64,000 nucleotides of DNA from Cephalotus follicularis (lineage: Eukaryota; Streptophyta; Magnoliopsida; Oxalidales; Cephalotaceae). How positions within the stretch are numbered: the stretch's first letter is position 1; each line of letters starts with the position of its first letter. The position numbers and the translations under genes are program-made. Below the pieces are notes generated by a model. The model was not told the DNA's origin and searched no databases. It saw only the letters and a list, made by a program, of their open reading frames with translations. Positions 22,735 through 34,095 of the stretch are shown here, piece after piece. The stretch lies in contig BDDD01005831.1 of the NCBI GenBank assembly GCA_001972305.1, forward strand, positions 1 through 64,000, given 5' to 3'.

Positions 22735-23643
22735 GTGAATGATGTCTCCAAGGATGGACCTCGCCTTGAGGATTATCCTGTTGTGAGAGAATTTCCAGAT
22801 GTGTTTCCAGAGGAGTTACCGGGATTACCACCGCAAAGGGAAGTACAGTTTACCACCGAACTCATTCCTGAAGCGGCACCTATATCCGAAGCACCATATA
22901 GGATGACACCGTTGGAATTGCAAGAGCTGAAGGAGTAGTTGCAAGAATTGTTGGATCAAGGTTTTATCTGACCTAGGGTTTTGCCGTGGGGAGCTCCGGT
23001 TCTTTTCGTCAAGAAGAAGGACGATTCCATGAGGTTATGCATAGACTATAGAGAATTTAATCGGATTACTATCAGGAACAAGTACCCTTTACCTAGGATG
23101 GATGACTTATTTGATCAACTCCAAGGTGAGAGGTATTTTTCTAAGATATATTTGACGCCGGGATATCACCAGCTACGGATTAAAGACGAAGATGTACCTA
23201 AGACTGCTTTCCGCACACGGTATGGGCATTACGAGTTTCTGGTGATGCCGTTTGGACTTACCAATGCGCCAGCAGTCTTCATGGATTTGATGAATCAGGA
23301 ATTTCATGAATATATGGATAGATTTGTGATTGTGTTCATTGATGATATCCTGGTGTACTCGAAGTCAAGGGAAGAGCATGAAGAACAGCTTCGTATAGTG
23401 CTGGGGATTTTGAGGAAGAATCAGCTGTATGCGAAGTTTACGAAGTGTGAGTTTTGGTTGGAACAGATGGCGTTCTTGGGTCACGTGGTGACAGCATAAG
23501 GCATCTCTCTAGATCCTGCTAAGGTTGAAGCTATTATCAAATGGTCGAGACCTACTTCTGTGAAGGAGGTTAGAAGTTTTCTGGGTTTGGTAGGATATTA
23601 TAGACGGTTTGTGGAAGGCTTTTCCTCGATAGCCTTGCCTTTG
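22735..23643 (+). pseudogene. Gyp-B reverse transcriptase
   Basis: Copies element RNA into DNA. The linker EFPDVFPEELPGLPPQREV leads into the RT. 22981-23499 carries [48 protein letters not shown] and [11 protein letters not shown]. The catalytic pair FIDD is intact, but the first catalytic aspartate, in the usual KIDL, is tyrosine ([10 protein letters not shown], codon 23149-23151, GAT to TAT). Stops interrupt at about 22936, 22970, 23497 and 23647. Inactive by these lesions. Confidence 0.9.
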
Positions 23644-23652
23644 ACTTAGCTT

Positions 23653-24327
23653 ATGAGGAAGGGAGCTAAGTTTGTGTGGAATGATGAAAGGGAGAGAAGC
23701 TTCGAGAAGTTGAAGAGTGGTCTTGTGTCTGCACCAGTTCTACGACTATCATCTGTGTCAGGTGGGTACCAGATATATAGTGATGCTTCCAAGAGAGGAT
23801 TGGGATGTGTATTGATGCAAAACGGTCATGTGATAGCTTGTGCTTTGGGACAGCTTAAGCCTCATGAGATAAATTACCCTACGCATGACCTTGAGTTAGG
23901 AGCGGTAGTTTTTTCCCTGAAGATCTGGAGACATTACATATACGGAGAAACTTGTGATATTTTTACTGATCACAAGAGTCTCAAGTACATTTTCACTCAG
24001 AAGGAGTTGAACATGCGACAGAGGCGGTGGTTGGAATTTCTGAAGGATTATAATGTCAACATTCAGTACCACCCAGGTAAGGCAAATGTGGTGGCCGATG
24101 CTCTTACTAGGAAGAGTTCAGGGAGTATGGCAGCATTGTTCACACAACCTCAGTTGATTGCGGATATGGAGCAATTGGATTTGAACTTGTGTGTTCGGGG
24201 TTCAAGAGGCCTTGTTGCATGTATGAATATTGAACCCACACTCATATCTCGGATTAAGGAGGCTCAGAGTGATGATGGTGAATTATGGGCCTTAGTCCAT
24301 AATGTTGATGATGGTAAGCAGTCATAG
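23653..24327 (+). pseudogene. Gyp-B RNase H
   Basis: Removes RNA from the RNA-DNA hybrid. An open frame of 224 codons contains [36 protein letters not shown] and VVADALTRK, so the D-E-D-D catalytic set looks complete. A stop follows GKQS at 24325. It is the best-preserved pol domain of Gyp-B. Confidence 0.88.
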
Positions 24328-25643
24328 TTCCGTTTAGATGATCATGGAGTGATATGGTTGGGTAGACAGTTATGTGTGTCGGCTGATCCTAATATTAGAG
24401 AAGATGTTTTGTCCGAGGCGCACAGCTCTCCGTTCTCTATACATCCTGGTTCTACTAAGATGTACAGAGACTTGAAGAAGAATTTCTGGTGGAATGGAAT
24501 GAACAAGGATGTAGCTGAATTTGTTGGGAGGTGTTTGATTTGTCAGCAGGTAAAGATCAAACACCAGCGTGCTAGTGGATTGTTGCAACCCTTGGAGGTT
24601 TCAGTATGGAAATGGGATAGTATCTCAATGGATTTTGTTATAGGCTTGCCAAGAACATTCATGAGGAACGATGCTATATGGGTTGTGGTGGATCGATTGA
24701 CCAAATTGGCTCACTTCTTGGCTATTTGGGACGGCTTTTCTGTGGATCATTTGGAAGAGATTTTCCAGAATGAGATTGTGAGACTTCATGGGACACTGGT
24801 ATCCATTGTTTCGGATAGGGATCCCCGTTCCACATCTAGATTTTGGAAAGGGTTTCAGAAGGCGGGGGGAACGCGGCTCAATTACATCACATCTTTCCAC
24901 CCACAGACGGATGGGCAGTCTGAGAGGACCATACAAACCTTAGAGGATATGTTGAGGTCTTGTGATTTAGAGTGGACTGGGAACTGGGATGAGTATTTGA
25001 GTTTGGTGGAGTTTGCTTACAACAAGAGTTGGCATGCTAGCATTCAGATGGCGCCCTTTGAGGCTTTATATGGGAGGAAGTGTCGTGCTCTGACTTGTTA
25101 GGATGAGGTAGGAGAAAGGATCATTGAAGGACCCGAGCTTGTCCAGGTCACTACTGAAAAAGTGGCTATAGCAAGGGAGAGATTGAAGGCGGCTCAATCT
25201 CGACAGAAGAGTTATGCAGATAGACATCGGAGAGACTTGGAGTTCAAAACAGGTGAACATGTGTTTCTGAAGGTTTCACCTTGGAAAGGAGTCTGACGGT
25301 TTGGATTGAAGGGAAAGTTGAGTCCTCGGTTTATAGGACCATTTGAAGTTCTGGAAAAGGCTGGCGCTGTGGCTTATCGATTAGCTTTGCCTCTACAGTT
25401 ATCTCATGTCCATAATGTGTTCCATGTGTCTATGTTGAGGGGTTACCAGTATCACCCCCTTCACGTAGTTCACTATCCTTTGGACAGCATTCAAGAGGAC
25501 TTGTCTTGTGATTAGGAGGCATAAGCTATTCCAGATCAGCGGGAAAGAGTTACACGTAGCAAGACCATTCCGTTTGTCAAAGTCTTGTGGAAGAATCATC
25601 CGGAGCGGGAAGCCACGTGGGAGTTGGAGGAGCACATTTGGGA
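24328..25643 (+). pseudogene. Gyp-B integrase with chromodomain-like tail
   Basis: Inserts the cDNA. The zinc-binding HHCC part (HPGSTKMYRDLKKNFWW, CLICQQVK) and the catalytic core (ISMDFVIGLPR, VSDRDPRSTSRFW, QSERTIQTLEDMLR: the DDE residues) lie in the open frame 24349-25101. A TGG-to-TAG-type stop follows LTC. The C-terminal [16 protein letters not shown] module, a further stop at about 25513, and a tail reading PFVKVLWKNHPEREATWELE resemble a chromovirus chromodomain-like end. Pseudogenised but almost complete. Confidence 0.87.
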
Positions 25644-28118
25644 TGTAATATCACGTTTCTATGCCTACGTGTTATTGTCTTATGTTATGTCTTTGCCTTC
25701 TGTTATGTGCTATGTTTTTGGACCGTTAGATTTTATTTGGAAAATCTTTTAAATTTTGGGCGTTAAGCGTCGACGCCTTCATCAGAACCGTCAACGCTTT
25801 GGTGTGGTGGAACACTTCGACACCTAAGCTTATTACATCGACGCTTATGGATTTAAAAGGTTTAACCGTCGACACTTTTTGCATACCGTCAATGCTTAAG
25901 TCGAATTTTCCATTTCTGTTTTGGACGATTACCTGATTTTTGGAAAGGATTCTTGCCATATTTGGTTTATCTGATTTCGTTGTATTTTAACACGTTTTCT
26001 ATGTATAAGGAAAGTGTTAAAACCCCCGATTCTATCATTAAAACACACGGTTTTGTCTGTTAATCAGACTTTTCCCTTTAAAAACTCATACCATCTGCAT
26101 ATTTTTTATCACACAAAACAATCACTTAAACACCCTCGTTCTTCACCGATTTTGGCATCATTGAAAGGTACTTTCTAAACGAAAGTTATAGTTTTCATTA
26201 TATAGTTTTGTTATCATTAGTTAGTTTGTATTAAAAATATGTTTAAAAACCGTTTTGATTATGATTTTTAAACTCTGGTTAGTGAAAGAATTTCTGCTAT
26301 GTTATCCAAGTGAATATATGCTTAAACTGTTATATTGATATTTTGAAGCAAAGAAAACATATTTTAGAACCAGTATATATGTCACTGTTATTACTGATTA
26401 GAAACTTTTAACTCTGCTATTAATATATGTATAATCTTCTATAAGTCATGTTGTTAAGAAACCATGTTTTGAAAATTCTAATGCTATGTTCAACTTGTTT
26501 ATCTTCTTGTCAGTATGTTTATAAATGCTATACTGATGTTTACATGCATAGAAGACATGTTTTTAAAGCCTGCATATTACTGTTGTGACGTACATTTATG
26601 AAAAATTAGAATTATGATCATGGTTTTCAACTGATTTTCTGCACTGGGATTCATGCTTTCAACGTAAAGCATCAATGCTTATTCCTTGAGCGTCGCCGCT
26701 TTTGACATGCACGTCAACGCTTTTGGTCCATAACGTCGACGCTTTCTCTAGAAGTTTTTGATAATTGCATTTTTATGTTATGTGATGTTTGGGCTTAAAT
26801 GTCTAGGTCTTGATATCATCTTTGGCGGAGGATATGATACTCCTAGTGTGCTTTTGTTATGTATTCAGATTTGTTTAGTTATTCGAATGGCTAAGGTATG
26901 GATGTATTTCCTTCTTGGCTATTCTTTGATTTATTTGAAATGGATTCAATATTGCTTTTGTTACGAACTTTTCGTATTTGATACTGTTTTTTGGTTTATG
27001 AAAATGTACGGATTTTGATGTTTGTTTCGGATTTTTATAAAATCTGTTTTATTACTGAAGTTTAATATTACTGATTTCATAAATTGAATATGACTTTCAC
27101 TATCGGAAGTATGCTAAACGAGTATGACTCTCACTTACAAAAGTATACTGATTTTGATTTTGAAAATGACTGTCGCATTAGGAAGTATGTTAATTTTCGA
27201 ATACGGATATGATTATGATTTCGGATATGTTCATAAATTGTTTGGAAAATCTGTTTATGTTTTAAATTGTTTTTAGAATAAAATAATATTTTGCTATAAT
27301 AACATACAGAGAAAAACTTACCTATGAGGTCTCATAGGCATGTTTCTTTGGCATGGAGAACATGACACCTACCGTGGCGGTGTGATCGGTCTACAACGTC
27401 TCTCTCTATATATATCCTGAGGGTAGGGTATGGATCCATTTGAGGCGTATGAGTCGACTCTAGTTATTATTGAATTCGGATTCTGGGAAACCATTGTGTA
27501 GTGATGTACACGACTTTCCATCTGGCATGTGGGCCTTGCAAACCCCTTGTCTATATATATGTATATCGGATCTCAGTATGGAATTATGAAATCAGATAAA
27601 TTATGATATTTTGACATGATTTCGGAATTCAAAAAATTTGGATATTTGAGTATGACAAATTTCATAACTCTTTATTCTGTTTTATGAAAAGATAATTTAA
27701 TCATGTTTTACAGGTAAATTACATGATTTTAAACTTTTAAATAATTGTTTATCTTTAAGATTTCGTTTACTATTTATATTCCTTATCCGTACCAAGGTTT
27801 GCTCAGCCGCATTGTTGTTTCCATACAGTAGGTTATCAGGAGCCCCAGGGGAATGTGTGAGAATTGTCCACCATATACCTGAGGATCACTTAGGAATTTG
27901 ATCCAGTCTTATGCTTTTTGTAGTGTTATGACCATGTGTAGGCAAATCCTTTGAATTTCGTTTATGATTTTTCAGACTATGTTTCAGAGTTGATATGTCA
28001 TCAATTTCTCTTTAAACCATCACGTTATTTCAATAAAGTTTAGTATTATGTTCTGATATGTATCTGTTTAGTTTTGATATCTGTTCCTGTAAGCATTCCC
28101 ACCACTGGGGGTGTTATA
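25644..28118 (+). repeat. Gyp-B 3' LTR
   Basis: Begins TGTAATATCACGTTTC and ends GGGGGTGTTATA (the usual TACA changed to TATA). It carries both TCGA-palindrome arrays (25768-25900, 26660-26752) and an uninterrupted CTCTCTATATATAT at the site where LTR-G2 entered the 5' copy. The hairpin near 27808-27832 has lost its right arm (CATACAGTAGG). The open frames at 25726-25959 and 26758-27018 are LTR sequence. Confidence 0.9.
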
Positions 28119-28651
28119 GTTCGCAAATTATTCATATTACCTAGGGGTCGTTATGCATTGCTAGATGTCGATGTCGACCTGTTGGATGCCCTAGATTAAA
28201 TTGATAAATTAATCTTGGAAGAAAAGAATTAAAATAGTTTTAATTCGGTATGTTCAACAGAATAATTTTTACGTGATAATAAATATTTAATTGGATAATT
28301 GTGAGCGTCACAATATTAATCCTACGGCCAGCGTAATAGTGAACACATAGGTCACACACAATACGGGCTAATATTTTCAATACGTAATGAGAGAAGAATA
28401 ATTGAGATATTATTTTCTAATTATATTTAATGAGATTTTAAATATATATAATGAGATTAATTATATTAAGGAAAGAAAGAAGTTTGAAAGGAAAGGAATT
28501 CCTTTTAAAAAGGGCTAGTTGAATTAGGAGTTTGAGTTTAAGTAGGATTTGTGTAGCAGCAAATATATAAACACATCTCTCTATTCTCAATTACAAGTTC
28601 TTTTTTTGGAAATAGAACACACTTACTTTATTCTCAATCCCTAGCCGCCTC
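28119..28651 (+). mobile_element. Copia-1 3' LTR, piece 3 of 4
   Basis: Resumes with TTCGCAAATTATTCATATTA, aligning in reverse with about 54050 downward in Copia-2. It contains the AATGAGATTAAT repeats and a TATA box near 28563, and ends with GCCTC (28647-28651), the left target duplication of Gyp-C. Confidence 0.88.
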
Positions 28652-29339
28652 TGTAATGGCCCTAAATATTATAAGGCATTAATATTAGGCATGGGGAACT
28701 ATTCTTCCCATTGGGTCGATTTTGGATTATGACATTTTATGGTATTGGGCTCAATAGTGAAGGGATGTATGAGAGGCCCAATTGGACTAGTCGGCCCATG
28801 ACGCTAAACATGGCCTGCATCCGTTGGAAATTGTCTGGGAAGTTCTGGATTCTTCCTCACATATGTCTAAAATGTTGTTGATAGCTGGGAGACATGCTTT
28901 TGGCATTTTTCCTTGCACTCTCTCTAGAGAAATCGAGAGAAAAGTGAGAGTAATGGGAGATGGGGCTAGATGCTGGAAAAAGGAAGAAGAAAACAAGGTG
29001 GGGCCTTCCTCGGGGAGACCCTGCCCCCACATATAAATACCCATCTCCTAGAAGCAAGGGAGATCGTGCAAGAGTGAAGGAAATAGGCAAGCTAGCGCGG
29101 GTAGCAGTTCCCGACCTGGAAGAAGTCCTGAATTCAAGAAGGGACCAGGCCATCTCCGTTTCCAACCGTTTTTGAGGTAGTGTGCTTCATGTCCGAGCGC
29201 CTACCAGCATGTGTGTTTGTGTGTATTGTTGTTTGCTTGGTTGATTGAATGTATGTGTTGTTGTGTGTTGTTCTTGTGTTTGTTTGTGTCAGTTAGATTA
29301 GGATTTTTGCCCTTCCCTATTGAATTGATACCTTGACGA

Positions 29340-29700
29340 TGCCTCAGTGCTTGGAAAGCACTTAGAGATTAAGTAAATGCCTGGGGAGGGTTGCGAGCCC
29401 GACCAGTGCTAGTACGTCCGAGAAGGACTAAGTATCCTACCAGTGCCAGTACGCCAGAGGAGGATCACGTACCCAACCAGTGCTAGTAGGTCCGGGGCTG
29501 AGCATAATGCCTGAGGAGCATAATGCCCGGGGAGCATAGTGCTTGGGGAGCATGGTGCCCGAGGAGCATATTGCCCGAGGAGCCGAGGTGCCCAAGTATG
29601 ACTTTGTCCGAGGATGCTAGTCCATATGTGCTAAGCAGGCCTGTTCATAAGGTCTCCGAGCATAACTAGCCCTCCTATGCCAAGCATAGCTAGTCCGAGG
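29340..29700 (+). repeat. Degenerate AGCATAATGCCCGAGG repeats, Gyp-C 5' LTR
   Basis: First come units built on CCAGTGCTAGTACGTCCGAG, then about five to six units of roughly 16-18 bp of the form GAGCATAATGCCCGAG. The 3' LTR (36350-36560) has fewer of the latter, so copy number changed between the two LTRs. Confidence 0.8.
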
Positions 29701-29869
29701 ACCTCCTCAATCATAAAGGCCAGGGGTGACTAATACTTTGGAGAGGATTATTCCCTCAAGCGTAAGAAAGAATGAAGAGTAGGGTAGAGCGCCTAAGGAG
29801 CGCCAAGCCGGACCAAGAGTCCGAGTAGAGCAAAGCAAAGTTCCTCCTCTGCCTAAAGGATTTTTATAA

Positions 29870-30130
29870 AGGTAGTGAATCCACATAGAGATCGTCCCAG
29901 ACAGTGACCCCAAATGAGGAGAATTCCACCGAGCAGGTGAACCAAATTGGTGAACTCCGCTAGGCAGGTGATCCTCGGGCGAACTAGCTAGAAGGGTAAA
30001 CCTAAGGGTGAATTCCGGCATAGCGGGTGATCTAAAGTGTGAACCGCCAGAACAGGTGAGCAAAGGGTGAATTCCGCTCAGTAGGTGAACCTGGAGGAGA
30101 ATTCAGCCAGCAGGTGAGCCCAGAGGTGAA
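29870..30130 (+). repeat. Degenerate GCAGGTGAACC repeats, Gyp-C 5' LTR
   Basis: About eight imperfect units of 25-35 bp of the form GGTGAATTCCGC...GCAGGTGA. The 3' LTR counterpart is at about 36910-37180 and carries an additional stretch of over 100 bp just before it. Confidence 0.8.
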
Positions 30131-30698
30131 CCTTATAGATGACCAGACCATAGGATACCGGACTTGTCTCCTCTGTAATGTATGTGTATGGATTGACTTG
30201 AGTATAGTAGTCCGAGGACAAGGAATGGCTTATATGTTATGATATATTGAGGTCTGCACTTATGTTATGGCATGCACGCATTTCCTCTGTTTTCATTGTT
30301 TTCTCCTCTGGTATGTGCCGTACATGTGGTTTCCTACACAACCCCTTGGGTTGCTGACCCGTTCTCTGAATGGGCCAAGTTCAGGTACAGGTCCAGGCTT
30401 TAGTGGAGCATCTTAGTAGCAGCAAGGATAAAGAGTAATGTAAGTTCCTCCTCGGCAGTGTGCTTCAGTGGACGGATTTGCAAAGGATAGTTATGTATTT
30501 AATTATATAATCTGCTGGTTTGTAGCAGAGTATTTTCCTTGTTTTGAACTGGGTCTGTATATCCACACATTATATAAATGATTTATGATGATTTTTATGT
30601 TTTAATTTTTTACGGTTTGACATTGGACAAGGAAATGTACGAATTTCCACGTGTCGGGTCGTGGGTCCCAACCCACGATTCGGGTTGTGACAAGTTTT

Positions 30699-30709
30699 TG
30701 TATTAGAGC
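30699..30709 (+). other. Gyp-C primer binding site, degenerate
   Basis: TGTATTAGAGC stands where TGGTATCAGAGC is expected, seven bases after the LTR. Mutated match to initiator-methionine tRNA. Confidence 0.6.
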
Positions 30710-30801
30710 TGTACTATTCTGGATATGCCAGGATAGGACCCTTGGCAAGTGGAGTTAAGATATATGTATGGATATTAACATGTTCCTTTATGTGAATCAG
30801 T

Positions 30802-31926
30802 ATGAAAGGACAACGAAGTAGAGCTGTACGAGGAGTGAGAGTCGGGCCGTTGACGAGGCGTACCCGTGCGAATAGAGATATGGAAAGACAAGAAGAAGTA
30901 AATGTGGCTCAAGAAGCCGAGCTGCTGCCCCTACACCACAGGAACCTAGAGGATTTGTGAGGAGAATACGTGCGATGATAAGTCAAATGCATGAATTTAT
31001 GCAAGGGAAACCGGATGAAGAAGAAGAACCACTTGTTGTTGTACCAGCTAGGCGTGCAGCGGAGGTACATGAGCATACACCAGCTGTTAGACCGGCCAGA
31101 CGGGCTGAAGCAGTGAGAAGATCAGTTGACCAACCTTCACGATGAGAGAACCCCTTGATCGGATTCTTAAATCGGATTCTTAAAGGTAAACCCTCCAGCC
31201 TTCACAGGAGATCCTGATGCTATATCGATTGAGAGAGGGCTAATGCAATTAGATAAGATCTTTCGAGTCATGGATTGCTCTGACTCACAGAAGGTTGTGT
31301 TTACAACGTACGTGTTACAAGGAGAAGCAAAGCATTGGTGGAAGATGAATGAGTCTTCCGGGGAGACGTACTCTTGGGATACTTTTAAGGCAGATTTTAA
31401 TTACAGATTCTATCCTAAGGTGGAGATTGATAAGAGAGAGGCCGAATTCCTAGGCCTAACAGAGGGAGATATGACAGTAGCACAATATGAGGCTAAGTTC
31501 ATCGAGTTATCAAGGATAGCTCCATACATGGTAAACACTGAGTCAAGGAAAGCTAAGAAGTTTCTTGGAGGACTTCGACCTGACATCCAAGAGAAGTTAG
31601 TGCCCCTGCATTTACGATCCTTCTTTGACCTGTCTAACCGAGCACGAGAAGTTGAAGCCTTGGCTCAGCGATTTCAGAACTTGGAAATACAGACAGGCAG
31701 TCGAAGACCTGCTCCTTCTGGTGAGCAGTCAGGAAGAAGTTATGGGAGTAGCAATAAATCCTGCAGGTCCGGATATTACAGTAGTCCAAGGCAGGGAGAA
31801 TCTCCCTGCAGTATTGGTAGCCCAGCAGGACCTTCGAGGTTAGGAATGCAATCTCGTGGTTCTCAGAAAAGAAAACCGAGTCGTGATTCTCAACGAAGAC
31901 GACAGCGAGGGATGACTTCGCAATAA
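30802..31926 (+). pseudogene. gag: Gyp-C Gag, broken
   Basis: Starts at MKGQRSRAVRGVRVG (30802). A stop after LEDL near 30958 and a frame change lead to the frame 30957-31145, then the capsid core in 31243-31926: LDKIFRVMDCSDSQKV, LQGEAKHWWKM, FNYRFYP, EFLGLTEGDMTVAQYE, KKFLGGLRPDIQEKL. This is the retrotrans_gag (pfam03732-type) fold. It ends in a serine/arginine-rich tail with a stop at 31926. At least two lesions prevent a complete product. Confidence 0.85.
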
Positions 31927-31971
31927 GGTTCTTCTAGACTTGTCGATGATGAACAGGAGTCTGTTGAACCC

Positions 31972-32079
31972 TGTGTACACTGTGGACGTACCAACCATGT
32001 TTCAAAAGATTGTTGGTGGAAGAATGGTTGGTGTTGGAGTTGTGGAGCTCCAGAACACATAGCTATTGAATGTCCCTAG
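31972..32079 (+). pseudogene. Gyp-C nucleocapsid, two zinc knuckles
   Basis: Reads CVHCGRTNHVSKDC, then CWSCGAPEHIAIEC: two CCHC knuckles for RNA binding, both with their metal ligands. A stop (TAG, 32077-32079) follows directly. Confidence 0.8.
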
Positions 32080-32190
32080 AACAAAACTAACATAGGAGAT
32101 CAAACTGGGCAAGGATCGAACTGATCACAAGGAAGTTTCCAGTAAGGCTGCCCTAGCACCAGTTCACCAGGAGACCGTGGCAAACGGCCG

Positions 32191-32910
32191 ATGGGATCGG
32201 CGCCTATGGTACAAGGCAGAGTATATGCTATGGATCAGCGAGCTATGTCTGGATCAGCCTCAGTGATTGGAGGTATGGTATATATATCTCAGCTTTTGGC
32301 ACGAACTTTTATTGATCCAGGATCATCCCATTCAAATCTTGCCTTTCATTTTATAAGTTGTATGAATGTGCAGTCCGAGCCTTTACCTTTTGTGATAGAG
32401 GTCAGCACACCAATAGGAGAGTCGGTTACCTCTTGGTGGGTGTGTAGATCTTGTGCCATCAAGATTTTCTGACAAGTTCTTTCGGCAGACCTCATTGTGT
32501 TGCCAATGGGCGATCTTGATATGATTCTCGGTATGGATTGGCTGTCAGCACATTATGCACATGTGGATTGTAATGGGAATGTTGTAACCTTCCATTTGTC
32601 AGGACAGTCTCCGTTGCAGTTTATAGGGAAGTTAGAGAATCAGCCAGTTTATATGATATATGCTATTCAGGCTGACAGACTCTTGATACAGGGCTGTGTT
32701 GCGTACCTGGCACATGTCACGGATGACAGCATATGGAAACCGAAGTTGGAAGATGTTCCTGTGGTTTGTGAATACCCGGATGTGTTTCTGGAAGAGTTAA
32801 CATCCTTACCTCCTGAGAGAGATATGGAGTTTGCTATAGATCTTTTGCCAGGAACAACCCCCATATCAGCAGCTCCTTATCAGATGGCCCCTCCTGAACT
32901 AAAGGAATGA
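32191..32910 (+). pseudogene. Gyp-C aspartic protease and linker
   Basis: Frame 32191-32472 has the active-site motif FIDPGSSHSN (Asp codon at 32314); DPGS in place of DTGS occurs in other plant gypsy elements. A stop after 32470 breaks the domain, which resumes at 32497 with DLDMILGMDWLSAHYA and the linker EYPDVFLEELTSLPPERD before a stop at 32908 (LKE*). Confidence 0.85.
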
Positions 32911-32928
32911 AAGGTACAGTTGTAGGAG

Positions 32929-33640
32929 TTGTTGGATAAAGGTTTCATCAGACCAAGTGTATCCCCGTGGGGAGCACCGGTCTTGTTTGTTAAGAAGAAA
33001 GACGGATCATTACGGATGTGTATTGATTACCGACAGCTGAATAAAGTGACAGTCAAGAACAAATATCCGCTGCCGCACATTGATGATCTATTTGATCAGC
33101 TGAAAGGTTCTTCAGTGTTTTCTAAATTGGATTTAAGATCGGGATACCATCAACTCAGAGTAAGGGCAGAAGATGTTCCGAAGACTGCCTTTAGATCACG
33201 ATATGGACATTATGAATTTATGGTGATGCCTTTTGGGGTGACCAACTCCCCTGCTGCATTTATGAGCCTGATGAATAGAATATTTAGTCCATATCTTGAT
33301 CAGCTTATAGTGGTGTTTATTGATGATATCCTAATATATTATAAGTCCATGGAAGAGCATGGAGAACATTTGCACTTGGCATTGCGAACTCTCAGAGACC
33401 ACCAGCTATATGCCAAGTTTAGCAAGTGTGAATTGTGGTTATCAGAGGTAACATTCCTTGGTCATGTTATATGCAGTGCAGGATAGTCAGTATATCCTAC
33501 AAAGATCGAAGCGGTAAAGGGCTGGAAGAGACCAACGAACGTGACGAAAGTCCGGAGCTTTCTCGGCTTGGTAGGATAATACCGTCGATTTGTGGAAGGA
33601 TTTTCAAAGATAGCTACACCTCTGACCTGATTGACGTAGA
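32929..33640 (+). pseudogene. Gyp-C reverse transcriptase
   Basis: Frame 32929-33486 contains all RT motifs: [51 protein letters not shown] (first catalytic Asp intact), [19 protein letters not shown] and [12 protein letters not shown] stop after CSAG (about 33484) cuts the thumb region; further stops lie near 33580 and 33640. The catalytic core itself is complete, unlike in Gyp-B. Confidence 0.9.
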
Positions 33641-33645
33641 AAAAT

Positions 33646-34095
33646 ATGGAATTTGTATGGGATGATGCTTGTGAACAAAGTTTCCAGGAATTCAAGCATC
33701 GTCTAACTTCTGTGCCAGTTCTAGCCTTACCAGAGGGCAATGAAGGCTTTGTGATTTATAGTGATGCATCAGGCAGTGGCCTGGGATGTGTCCTTATGCA
33801 GAATGGAAGAGTGATCGCATACATCTCAAGGAAGCTTAAGCCCCATGAGGAGAACTATCCCACGCATGATCTGTAATTAGTGGCAATAGTGTTTGCACTG
33901 CGTAAATGGAGGCATTATTTATATGGAACGAAGTTCGAGGTGTACACCGATCACAAAATCCTAATGTACTTGTTCTCGCAGAAAGACGTGAATATGAGAC
34001 AATGAAGATGGATGGAATTGCTTAATGACAATAACTGTGAAATATAGTACCATCCAGGCAAAGCTAATGTTGTTACAGACACCCTCAGTCGTCTA
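33646..34095 (+). pseudogene. Gyp-C RNase H
   Basis: [20 protein letters not shown] supplies the first Asp. The catalytic Glu position in the usual HDLELAA is a stop codon ([14 protein letters not shown] at 33874-33876). YTDHKI and a degenerate TDTLSR follow, with further stops at Q*RWME and EI*YHPG. Inactive. Confidence 0.87.

Larger units (their letters stand above)
15709..28118 (+). mobile_element. Gyp-B: decayed full-length Ty3/gypsy element
   Basis: Two LTRs of about 2.5 kb (net of a nested insertion) flank a 4.7-kb internal region in the order gag, protease, reverse transcriptase, RNase H, integrase. That is the Ty3/gypsy order, and a chromodomain-like tail suggests a chromovirus of the Tekay/Del type (inference). 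Stops and frameshifts are spread through all domains. It is inserted in the Copia-1 3' LTR. No clean target duplication remains because the first 17 or so LTR bases and some host sequence are missing at the left junction. Confidence 0.9.
28652..30692 (+). repeat. Gyp-C 5' LTR
   Basis: Runs from TGTAATGGCCCTAAATATT to GATTCGGGTTGTGACA, 2041 bp. It contains two groups of degenerate short repeats. Several medium-length open frames on both strands (28787-29044, 28857-29165, 29707-30063) recur in the 3' LTR but show no family motif; I treat them as chance. Confidence 0.92.

Noticed and set aside
28787-29165. Overlapping 70-100-codon frames in the Gyp-C LTR, recurring at 35681-36102
   Set aside because: They recur because the LTR recurs; frames on both strands, no motif, no splice or start context.
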